NCBI GenBank assembly: GCA_037962975.1
Contig: CM075673.1
Span: 155,206,667-155,270,666, forward strand
Length of the DNA: 64,000 nucleotides
Source: Clitoria ternatea
Lineage: Eukaryota > Streptophyta > Magnoliopsida > Fabales > Fabaceae
Reading direction: 5' to 3'
Shown one piece after another: positions 9,668-20,300 of the stretch (positions are counted from its first letter, which is position 1; every line of letters starts with the position of its first letter). The translations under genes and the position numbers were made by a program. The notes below the pieces were generated by a model. It did not search any database. It was not told where the DNA came from and worked only from the letters and a program-made list of their open reading frames with translations.

Positions 9668-12300
9668 CTACGGAGGAGGAATTTGCTCTTCATCTTTCTG
9701 TGCTTCCTCAGCTCCAGGCTCTTGTGTCCCTTCCTTTGGGATTTCCTCAGGAATTCCCCCTCCAGGAGCCTCAGTTCCTTCCACAGACCAAGCGACCTCA
9801 GACGTAGGAAGAACGTAATCCGGTCCCATAGTTTGACCCTCAGGAAGAGGAGGCAAACCGTACAAGGACGTCGGAGGATCTTCATGACGACCATCAACCA
9901 CGGTGACCAACTTTCCTCCATGGAATTCATAGAACGGATCCATTCCATAGAGGCTAAGTTTCACAGTGGGGTTGCGGTAGAAAACTTGGCGTATAGCTAG
10001 GCCGAAGGATTCTTCAACCGCCTAGTTGCATATATCAATAGCTTCCTGCTTCTCAGCTTTCACTATAGCCAATTCTTCCCGCAACCTCGATAGCTCCCCA
10101 CTTGATCCTCCAGATTCCGTTCTCCCAGTCTTCAGTCCCTCGATCTCAAGGAGGAACTTCTTCTCCTTTTGGGACCACTCCTCGGCTTGCTTAAAATAAT
10201 CCTCCGCAGCAGCTTTGCTTTTGTCTTCAAGATCAGCTTGTTTAGCTTGACTGCTACGGAGTTCCTCTTGAGATTTACTAAGAGTCTCCTCCTTCTCTGC
10301 CAATTTACCTTCCAAGTCTTTAAGCATAGTTTTGAGCTTGAGATTTTCTTTGTTTATAATATCTGCAAACTCTTTAGACTTGGCAAGGCGATCTTCAGCT
10401 AATTTTAGGGCAGCTTTATCCTTCTCCGTCGAGAGGTTAAGCTGTTCTAATTTATCACTCAGCTCATCAACCTTGTCAACATCTTCAGCTAACAAACTGA
10501 ATGAATGAAGCATCCCAGTCAGTTCTGCTAACTGCCATTTTCCGGCCTCACACGCCTCCTTGATCTCTTTAGTTTTAAGCGTGGGCCGGAGTTCATACAG
10601 CGGTTGAGGAAGAATCGCTGGAGTTGCTCCCCGATATGAGAGGAAGGGGGTAAGGAACAAAGTCGTTGGGTAGAAGATCGGACTAGATCCAGAAACCCCG
10701 GCAGGAATCCCCTTATGGTGCCCGGAAGAAACATCAGCTGCATCCGAGGTCTCAACAGCCTTACCTTCTGAAACTCTTCCCCTTTTTGAGCTCCCCGAAG
10801 GTTTATGTTTCTTCGACGGTCCTCCGGAAGAATCATTCTTGATCTTTCTCCTCCTCTCGGTTATTTGGGGCAGACTAGTAGTTGCGCCAACACCAGTCGA
10901 GCCGCCCTCGACCAGCGGAATCTCCCCTTCCACATCCGATGTCAGAATAATCAATTCAGGATGATCCTTTACAGAAGTCTTAGCCTGAATTTCATTCTCG
11001 CGAGCTACGGATTTACCTGCCGCTTTAAACCCCTTCAGCTTATTCATCTCCGGAGATTCCTGTTCTATTTCACCTGCATGCACAAACACAAGATATTAGC
11101 AACTACGAAATATTTTACACATTTGACAAAGGAGAAAAGGAGAAATAAAACGAGAATTACGAAGATATTCATCCCGGACTCCGCTTGAACTACTTAAAAG
11201 ACGCCTACACGAAAATACTTTAGAACGTGTAGTGTGCGCTTCAAGTGCGAACAACACTTTCGACGATTCAGGGGATAGCTCAGATTGATCAGCATAATAT
11301 GCTTGGGAGTTTAAAAGAAAATGTTTATGGGTCCAACTCAAAGGAAATTTGTTAAGACCATCTTCATCCCTCCAAAAGATTGGTTTCTTCTTCCTAACAG
11401 ATATCCGAGTAAAGTAGTTTAAATGATTTTCCATCGACTTTGGCCGAATCGGTGTAAGATTCAAAGTTTACGAAAGAACAGAGAGTTCGGAGTGTCACTA
11501 GGCCAATACCGCCCTGCTTGTTAGCCCTCCGAACTACTTGAGTGTAATAAAACAGCATCGCTACTGTGGGCGTGAAGTTGAAATGATCCCCCAGAACCTC
11601 CAGAGCACGGATGAGGCCCCAACCGTTGGGATGAAGTTGAGAGGGTGCGCAGTTTAAGAACCTCAACACACCCATCTGAAGCTCGGATAAGGGAAAACGA
11701 ACTCCCAGGTAATGAAATATGAAATCGTACATGTATATAGAACGGTCATTGGGTACGGCATGGCATATCCGCTCTGTAGGAAGTGGTGCGAATACCCTAA
11801 ACCACTTCTTCATTTCTTCTTCTGCATGAAGCGTGAACCTTGGTTGAATTCGGGATCCATCCTCGTTTGCATGACGGGAAGCCAAGTTCTTAAACTCACT
11901 AGCTACCCAACAGAAAGGCCATTTAGCCTGAAGTTCTTCCCGATTTAACCTAGAAACAGCAACGGTGTAAAGACCTTCTGTTGTCTTCAGAATGGTATTA
12001 TCTCCGGAAGTCCCTTCTCCAGCAGCCATCTGAATCGCCTAGACCGAACTCTTTAATCTACGATAAAAGATCATATCGTCAGAAAGGTGATAACCATTAC
12101 TCACTTCATTTTTTTTAAAGCGACTACAATCAGAGGACGACTCTGAGAAGGGAAAAGTCATTTTCCACAGTGAGTAAGATCCCCTTTCTGAGCGACATGA
12201 CTCAGCCTTAGGAAGAATCACAAGGATTCTTCCCCATGACTATTAGGGTTGTGAGAAATTAATCTCCCCCTAACTAAAGCACATTCTCTTCGCAAAAATA
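9668..12300 (-). pseudogene. Tat-type antisense gene, copy 2, full length but mutated
   Basis: Paralogue of the gene at 5819-7909 with the same two-exon plan. The conserved block (GVRFPLSELQMGVLRF, APSQLHPNGWGLIRALEVL, FNFTPTVAMLFYYTQVV) lies at about 11.5-11.75 kb. Exon 1 ends at 11161, an 87-bp GT-AG intron covers 11160-11074, and exon 2 starts at 11073 in the same phase as copy 1. Exon 2 encodes a long Glu/Lys/Leu coiled coil (about 10.05-10.55 kb), then a C-terminal tail with VEESFGLAIRQVFY, ending at 9668. Defects visible against copy 1: a 1-nt deletion near 12,235, an in-frame TAG at 12039-12041, a 1-nt deletion near 11,420, and an in-frame TAG at 10022-10024. The gene is dead as written, unless assembly errors are involved. 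The start codon is uncertain because of the early frameshift. Confidence 0.7.
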
Positions 12301-12470
12301 GTATACCAAAACAAGATGAAAATAGCATGGGAAAGTTACCTCAGATGAAGATGATGAAGATGAGGACTGAAAAAAGTCTCGAAGAGCAAGCGACGAATTT
12401 CCTTGCGATATTTTTGCAGAGTGTTGCTAAGAAATCAGAAACGAGTGGAACCCAGAATCCACTAAGTGTT

Positions 12471-12480
12471 TCTTTTATAG
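12471..12480 (-). promoter_or_regulatory. TATA box of antisense gene copy 2
   Basis: CTATAAAAGA on the minus strand, about 200 bp upstream of the coding region of copy 2, in sequence related to the upstream region of copy 1. Confidence 0.5.
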
Positions 12481-12989
12481 GAAATGAAAAGGCTCAGTTA
12501 CCACCTCTTGAAGTTGTGACGCTCTCAACTAAACGCGTTGCTTCACAAGTGAAACGACACAACCGTTCCAAATTCATGGGCGCCAAAACAATATCCATTC
12601 GATGAAGGGCCTATCTACTAGGCCCAAAAGTTTCAAAAAATGTAGGCCCGTTAAGCCCTAAACGACGGTTATTGAGATTTCCATCTCAGACGCAATAATT
12701 GCTCGTCCACGTGGTTAAAAGCATTTAATGTCTAATCATGCGAAGCAATTCACGCTTTACAGCCGTTACGCGAACTTCAAGAGCCTTCAATTTCAATGAA
12801 CTCTTGAAATTCTCATACAGCGAATCTTTGTCTGAATCCGTTGTGATAACATCACCACATCGGATCTTTTGACTTAAGAACGGTTATTTGCAATATAATA
12901 ACAAATGCTAAGGAACTGTTATACGCGTAAGCCTACCGATATTCAGACCTCTCGCAGGTTGAGTAGCTTATGTGAACAACTACTCAGTC

Positions 12990-13737
12990 CCTCACACAAG
13001 CTAGGGGACATATGATCCGGTCTCAATACCGGTATCCGATCTGCAAGACATATTTCAACGCCTTTGTTAAGACATCAACGTGTAACCGGTGTCATCGGTA
13101 TACATCCGAACTGTAATTCCGTATCAGGCGCTCTCCCTATACCGGTTGTTCAGGATAACACCATGACACCGGATAACACACACGTCACTATGCAAAAGAC
13201 AAGAATCATTGCTACAGGAACCGATCAATAATCCCCAGCACTACAAGCCAAATTCTGCTCACGGGGATGGTCAACTCGTTCCTTAATCCTAGTCTATACT
13301 CTCCATGCTCAATATAAAATAGCCACTTGACCCAATCATGCTGGTAAGTGCGCAATAAAATAATGCTAATGGAAGTTAGTGGTTCCCCACTAACGAGTCC
13401 TCGTAAAACGAGCCAATCAGGTATATGAACTCTCTTCATCAATGAAGGGGGGATTCTGAACTTAATCTAAAAACGATTACTCTCTGAAATACATTCCTGA
13501 CTTGGAATATATCACTGACTTGAGCGTCGGAGAATCTTTGCAGGTGACACCACCATTCGCCCACATCAACGCGTTAGGTCGGTGTGAAGGATCTCCAGAA
13601 CGCCCAATCCGCTCTCCTCACGCAAGGACAACGGATATTTACACCGGATACTCATACATCCGGTCTTCTGCACAGTATTTGCATACTATTTATGATTGAC
13701 TTGAGTCCGGATCTCTAGACCCCGGTTCAGGACAGAT
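12990..13737 (+). mobile_element. Tat-lineage LTR (boundaries approximate)
   Basis: Plus-strand LTR features: a TATA-like CAATATAAAATAG near 13311, then GACTTGAGCGTCGGAGAATC and TTTGCAGGTGACACCACC at 13517-13555, the word order typical of Tat/Ogre LTR U5 regions, then sequence rich in CCGGTAT and CCGGAT. A related relic lies at 33.3-34.0 kb. The left border is not certain; the sequence turns AT-rich after about 13,737. Confidence 0.45.
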
Positions 13738-13900
13738 CATATATTATATATTATTAACATTAAATTATAAATTATTTTAATAGTTTTAACATATAAATTA
13801 TTTATATTTTATAAATCAACTTATATTTAATATATTAATAATATATTTAACATATAAATAATATAGATATTATAATATTCCTTAATTATATTAAAAAAAT

Positions 13901-13965
13901 CTATGTCTTAGTGGTTATTATAGCTTATTGTATTTAAAAAGTTTCAAGTTCAATTCCTGTGACAC
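13901..13965 (+). repeat. tRNA-like (SINE-like) fragment
   Basis: TCTTAGTGGTTA resembles a pol III A box, and AGTTCAATTCC resembles a B box (consensus GGTTCGANTCC), about 40 bp apart. No cloverleaf could be confirmed, and the flanks (13,738-14,300) are plain AT-rich sequence with no gene. It is a possible SINE head or decayed tRNA. Confidence 0.25.
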
Positions 13966-14300
13966 GCAATTTTTATTATTAATTGAAAAGATGGACAAAA
14001 AATTATCTGCAATTTTGTTTTTATTTTTTACACACGTCACAATTCTTAATAATACTACGTTCCTGTTTAACAAACTTTTCAGTGAGGAAATTTACATTGA
14101 ATTATTTCATCTTAATTATATATCAAAATTTTCAATCAAATTTTTTTTATTAAATTATATTATCTCTCTTGATTTAGCATTTTTTTCTCATCTTAAGTGT
14201 AGTTAAAAAATTGTCATTATTAATGCTTTGAAATTCTAAATAAACAAATAAATAAGAATAAATGTATATGTTCGAAAAAATTTTATTTCTAGATGTATAA

Positions 14301-15131
14301 TGATCTGTTTGGTGTATAGAATTGAAAATCTAATTTTTAATTTTAATTTAAACTTTCACAGAATTGGAAATATTATAGTTACTAATTCCATATTTAGATC
14401 ACATAAGATTAAAACGTGGAATCGCAATCCTATGCTAAAATGAGGTTGGTGGTAAATGTGACAATGATGGTGTTGACGACATGGTGGTTATGGGGTGAAG
14501 TTTGTGCAAAGAGTGGTAGCGACAATAGAGGCGTTTATGGTGGTTGCAACAATAGTTGTGGTAGCATGGGTAGTGATGGTAATAGTGACGATGGTAGAGA
14601 CGACAGGAGCAACGACAGTATTGATGGCACGAGGTGGCAGTGGGGGTGGTGACGGTGGTGATAGAAGGGAGACAATAGTGGTGGCGGGAATAGCATGGTG
14701 GTAATGGTAGTAGCGGAAGTTTGGAAGTTGTGACGATGATGATGGTGGTCGAGAGTGGCTGGTAGTGGTAGTGGTGGTGATGACAACGATGATGGTGACA
14801 ACAATAGTGACAGTGTTGGTAGTTGTGGTGATGTCGACAAAGATGTTGGTGGCAATGGTGGTGATGGCAAAAAAGAGTGGGTGGGGATGGTATCAAAGGC
14901 AATGTAATGTGATGTGATCTTAGAAATTAATAATTCAAAGTGTATGAATTAAGAATTGAAAATAGTTATTTTTAGTTATATTTTAATTATATAGAATAGA
15001 ATCTTAGAATGAAAATTCTAAGGCTATAGTTTAATTCTAAAAAAGCTTTCAAACATCATAATTGAAATTTGAAGGCTAAATTCCAATTCCAAACCCCAAT
15101 TCTTACTCAATTGCATACACCAAACAAACAC
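14301..15131. mobile_element. MITE-like element with a GTG/GAT simple-repeat core (copy 1)
   Basis: The ends form a terminal inverted repeat: CTGTTTGGTGTATAGAATTG on the left, matched by the complement of CAATTGCATACACCAAACA on the right. TAA flanks both sides (14298-14300 and 15132-15134), as for PIF/Harbinger (Tourist-like) insertions. The centre (about 14,440-14,880) is a degenerate GTG/GAT/GGT trinucleotide tract. Two related copies lie at 51.7 and 52.6 kb. The valine- and histidine-rich ORFs here are products of the trinucleotide tract, not genes. The family name is inference. Confidence 0.55.
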
Positions 15132-15814
15132 TAATAATTATTAACCAATCCTAATTTTTTAAGGGGTACTTGGTTTGCACTTAGGGAAATGAAAAAATCT
15201 AAAGGTTGACATTGATTCTTCACGCCGTTTGAGACAATCAAAACTATATTTAATTGTATGATAAATTTTTTCACTTTTAAAAATCCTCATTGCATTGAAA
15301 GCAATGGAAAAATCTCTTTGTACCAAACATGCTATACACCAGTAATAATTAACCTTTTATTAAAATTGACATATCTAATCATTTCTTTAATTTTTCTACA
15401 TAAACTTTAACAGACTAAGAAAACAAAGTAGAGGATATTAATTTGAACTAAAATTAAATTGGAGTAGATCAGTGTGAACCACCAAAGTCTCTGATAATGG
15501 AGTTAAGTATTGAGACATGAATTGCTAGTTTTGAAAATAATATATATTCTTTAATAATGCAAAATGATTTTTTTAAAAAAAAAAAAGGCAAAATGGCTTT
15601 TTACGTAATGGATGCTTAAAATGGACCATCATTTATAGAATTATTTTCAGAATCTAACGAATTCACGATTGGAATTGTCTGATTTAATTGGATTCTCAAG
15701 TGATGTTGAAACATTATGAATAAGATACTACAGCACTCGTAAAGCTAATCAAAAGAAAATTTGCAGGGTCATAATCATCAAAACCTACACTAGGGTCATC
15801 AAATGATAAATTAA
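15132..15814. other. AT-rich intergenic sequence
   Basis: No gene or RNA recognised. A weak inverted pair (TACTTGGTTTGCACTTAGGG at about 15,167 and TTTGTACCAAACATGC at about 15,318) could be a small decayed MITE, but it is too diverged to call. Confidence 0.4.
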
Positions 15815-16010
15815 GGGGACCTTTGAATTACTTATTTTTTATTTTTTCCAGTATTAATTACAAAATTATCATCTTTTTTCTTATTTTTAAATAACTTTTT
15901 TTATTTCTTATTTTCATTTTTTAATACAAATCTTGTAAGAAAAATGATGATAGTTTTGTAATTAAAACTAAAAATAAAAAATGTTTTCACAATCTAAACT
16001 TGAGGGATGT
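15815..16010. repeat. Foldback (MITE-like) element
   Basis: Two arms pair over roughly 55 bp. The left arm contains TTAATTACAAAATTATCATC and the right arm contains GATGATAGTTTTGTAATTAA, joined by a T/A-rich loop. Termini and target duplication are not clear. Confidence 0.5.
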
Positions 16011-17307
16011 TTTCTTATGGATTTGATTTTTTATGAATTAAAATTGGGAAAAGTACACCTGCATTTTTTTAAGTTCGATAAAATTATACTTGATATTCTT
16101 CTTTTCTCTAATTCTATGTAAACATTCTCTAATCTATAAAAATGCATAACCATGAGTATCTTATTTCCATAATCACTCCTGCTTTTTAAGTACTTATTAT
16201 ATAAGAAAAGATAAGTCATAATAATATTTATAAAAGGAGTACTAATTACAAATTTATCAAATCATGTATTTTTTTTTCATCATTCAAAATAAATGGTAAA
16301 AGAGAAGGAATAAATGTCTTTAAAAGGGAAAATCAGAGTTCAAACTTAGACCCTACAACTTTATATCTATGTCACAACCATGTTAACATCTACGGACACC
16401 TTGTATGAGTGTGATTTACCTTTAAATTATAAAATCTTAAAATTCACTTGTAAATTTTCTGAATAGGCAATAATGTTCATTTGATAGTTTTAAGTTGGTT
16501 TAATTGCACTATTGGTAATTTGAAGTTTTGGTTTGTAAGTTTGATAAATGGTGGTATTAAAAAATTTACACTAATAATGAATTGTAATTAAATTCATAAA
16601 ATAATTCTTAAGTATAGAAGCAAGATAATAAAATTTGCATTGAGAATTTGAAGATAGAAAATTTTGACATACCATTTAATTTTTAGTTGCAATTTGAAGT
16701 TTTCATTTGTAACAAGTCTTGAATATATGATAACTGAATCACCTCAGCCTATAGGCCACATAGTGCATCTTCAAAAGAGCCTACCACTATTTCTCATGAA
16801 AAGCAGAAAATTTAATACCCGTCACAAACAAATTCAGTTACTAGTTAGTAAAATCATTCTAATATAACAAGAGAACGTATATATACATTATTACATACAC
16901 CATCACACAGGTCCATGGAGCATATGTGCAGCCACAAACCATTAAGCAGGAAATGAAACTAAAGAGAGGAAAATCCCTCTCAAATAAAAGCTGATTCCTG
17001 AAATACAATGAACAACTGTAACCTAAAATACAGATACTATTCTACATTTCACCTTCAACTTCTATCTATCATACACCTATATAATCAAATTATTGAGACT
17101 ATTTTGAAAGGCACAGAAAAAGCTTAGAAGAAAGATGTTGTACCACACCAGCATTAGGCAGAGAGAGAATACATGTGGAGAGTAGAAAAATCATAGCATC
17201 TAATGTTTACAGCACCACAACTAGGCTTCATTTTAGTGCACACAAGCTTCATTGCTCATGTTGGGGGTCAGGCTTTAGAAATCTCCACAGTGGAACTTTG
17301 AAATGCT
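16011..17307. other. Intergenic sequence and 3' UTR of the TGA gene
   Basis: 16,011-16,870 is AT-rich with no recognisable gene. About 16,880-17,307 is less AT-rich, lies directly downstream of the TGA stop codon and probably holds its 3' untranslated region. The exact polyadenylation site was not determined. Confidence 0.4.
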
Positions 17308-20300
17308 TCACTCCCTTGGCCGGGCTAGCCAAAGAGAACTCAGGGCACGCAGCCGTGAGAAATAATCGCTTATCGCAAGAAGAGCTCGAGCCGATTGTCT
17401 TGTTGTTAGTATCCGAAGCATTTGTTGCAACGTTTGCTGCCGTAGATTGTCAGCCTAGTAACATGAAAAGATGAGCTGATGAATAGTGTGACTTAATATT
17501 GCATTTTATTATTCATGAGTGAATCCATCATGTCTGCTCTACATCTGAAATAGTTCAGGTCCAGTTTTTTGCATGAGTATCATTGGTTATTTTCAGTTTG
17601 AGGCTCTCATTTGAAGAATCTTCCACTCAAGGCATGCAAATAATAAGCAATGAACACTTTACATCATCCATCACATTCTATTTGAATTATTGTTTTGGAG
17701 TGTTACAATTAGGGGGTGTTTAAGACACAAGCTTGTATGCAGTAAAGCCAACACAACCTCCACAATCCACTCCAATCTTAGGCAAATCAATCATTCTATT
17801 TTTACTATTTGTTTGTACAAGCCTCTCTGCGATATAAATAGACAGTTCTTTTCCAAAGCTGAATATAATCCTTTACTTAAAAGGAAACTGGTATAAAGAA
17901 CATGAGATTCTTTGTTCTAATATATTTCAATACAAAAAAAGCTCATGACCTCTACTCCAATAAGATGGAAGTTGAGAAAATGGAATTAGTGCCTATTTGC
18001 TTCTGCGGTTTCCCAATTGGGGTTGGCCAGAGGTAAATTTTTAATCCGTTAGTCAAATAGAGTTTGAAAGTGTTTTGAATGGTATGTTAGATAAATATTG
18101 ATTATTAGATGACTCAGTTAGCCAAACTCAATTTCCGTAACTAGATACCAAACAAGTACTTAAAGTGGAAAACAAACAAGATGGTTAATTACCTGGCGAA
18201 GAAACCCCTCGAGAGTACCAAGCTTTCCCATGGCCATAGCCATTTGGCCCATGTAATTTGCCACATTTCCTGAGGAGCCAGATGAGTTGGGTGAACCATT
18301 AGCCAATGTCTCAGATAGTGATTGCTGCAATGCATCCATTCCTTGTGAAAGAGCATCTTCAGCCTGCTGTGATGACTGCTGCAAGTTGTAGATGCCCATC
18401 AACTGTTGCTCAGTTAAAGGCTCCAACTGACTTACAAGAAGCTGCAACATAGCAATCTTGTTTTAGACAGGTATAACATGATAAAAAGAAACAAACTTTC
18501 AAATTCAAGACTAAAATCAATCATTATCGCGATAAACCTGTTAAGATCGACATTTCTTCAACAATAGGAGAGTTCCTCCACATTATCTTGAATTTAAGTA
18601 CAATAACTTCAAGTGCATAGGTCCTACCTATATTTTGGAAGATTCTTATGTGTTGGGTGAATCATAAACGTATTGCCACCAACTTCTTCAGTATAATTGC
18701 ATATTTAAGTGTTTAAAGGAAACTATTCTTATGGTTGAAATGTAATAACCAAATGCATAAATCAGAGTAACTGAGGGAATGTACAAAGATGTTTTTAATC
18801 ATAAATGTATTGCCATTTGCCACAATTTGGCACATTACGGGCCAGACAAAAAAGTATGTAAAAAAAAGATTTCTCACCTTGAGAAGTTCAGACGAGCGAA
18901 AGCCACCAATCCACATGAAACATCTTTCAGCTGGAGTCTTCCACATTCCTGACAGAATGTGGAAAACATCAGCTTTGGCAGCAATACCTTTCAGCCTGAA
19001 GATATCTTCAAACTGCGTCATGAAATTGTCGACGATGGTACGAAGTTCAATATCCCCAGCATGAGAATTTATTGCTGCCCTTAGCTCATTGGTTTGCCTA
19101 TTATGCTCTTCTAACCATCGTGCATACTCTACATCAAATGCCATAGCACCTGTACAACAAGATGATTACCTTGATTTAGGATTTGAAATGAGGCCCAAAC
19201 TTCCATATAACCATCCCCATGACCATCCATGCATTTCTCCCCATGCATATGATGCAGTAAATCACAGCAAACAACACCAAAGTTTATTTGCAGCATGAGT
19301 CCATAACTACAAACTGATGTTTATTTCTAGCTTCTATTGAGGGACATATGGCCAAATTTAACCCTTAAAACAGAGTCTACAGACAGCTACAAATTGAAGT
19401 TTATTTCAAGCATACAGAATGTTAGAGGGAACTTCAGTCTGGTTTTTAATAGCCCAGTTTAAGATCAGCCATAGCATAAATATCTTATTCTGCATAGAAA
19501 TTCCATAGTGGCGAGCAACTCAATAGCAGTGCCTTATCTGCTTTCTGCCAAATTGCCAATCCAGAAATTTTACATATAACTAATTTCAGGATGCATATTT
19601 TTAATTAACTGTCAAGCAAAGTGCTAATGCCTTTTGCATTGACAATGAATTTTTTATCATCAAACATCACCAAAGACTACACACATACAAGGGATTTTAA
19701 TGCCATAAACTTTTTACTAGTTTTAGGCATACAATCTGAGGTTCAAGATGTATAAATACCATTTCCACTCATTGAATGGGCCTGATCTCCACCGCTGCTT
19801 GAAATAAATATTCCCTAACGTAATGACACAACCAGATCAGTGAATGCTAACATAAAAGGGAGCTTCAAAAAGTAGAGATAGTAAATAAAATGGCACGGCC
19901 AAACCTGCTGTCGAGCTCGCTGGAGCTCCTGCTCAAGTTGGGTCAGTTTGAGCCTACTACTCTCTAATTGCTGCACATATGCCTGAATGAATAGAAAGAA
20001 TGATTTAGGAGAGAAGAAATCAAAAGTATGCAATATATATAAAACATTGACAAATTGTTGGGTCAGAACAATATGGCACATTCAACAGCTAACCAAGTTA
20101 CAACACAAAATAAATTTACAAGTTGTGTACAACTAACAGAAAAGGATCTACCTTTTTCCTCAGTCGGCTTTTTCTGGCAGCCTCACGATTTTGAGCTAAC
20201 CGTCTTAATGTCTGAATGAAGAAAAAGATGAAAAATTAGCACAAGTAACAAAAAGCTTATGCTATGCAAACACAATTACGGCATACCAACCTTTTGATCT

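Larger units (their letters stand above)
5819..13737 (+). mobile_element. Distal part of a Tat-lineage Ty3/gypsy element, interrupted on the left
   Basis: This block holds two tandem copies of an antisense gene with Transposase_28-like sequence (about 5.8-8.2 and 9.7-12.3 kb), a 68-bp tandem array, and a plus-strand LTR-like stretch whose end contains GACTTGAGCGTCGG and TTTGCAGGTGACACC, words typical of Tat/Ogre LTR ends. Tat-lineage elements are known to carry extra antisense ORFs between pol and the 3' LTR, which matches this order. Gag-pol would lie left of the Tekay insertion, outside the window. The assignment is inference from layout; no Tat pol is visible to confirm it. Confidence 0.55.

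Noticed and set aside
13212..13442. 76-aa minus-strand ORF
   Set aside because: Located in LTR-like sequence with no family resemblance.
14435..14902. Long His/Pro- or Val-rich ORFs on both strands
   Set aside because: They are translations of a GTG/GAT trinucleotide tract and appear in several frames at once; no start context or conserved domain.
15165..15345. Small TIR element (TACTTGGTTTGC / GTACCAAACATGC)
   Set aside because: Arms match too poorly and no target duplication was seen.
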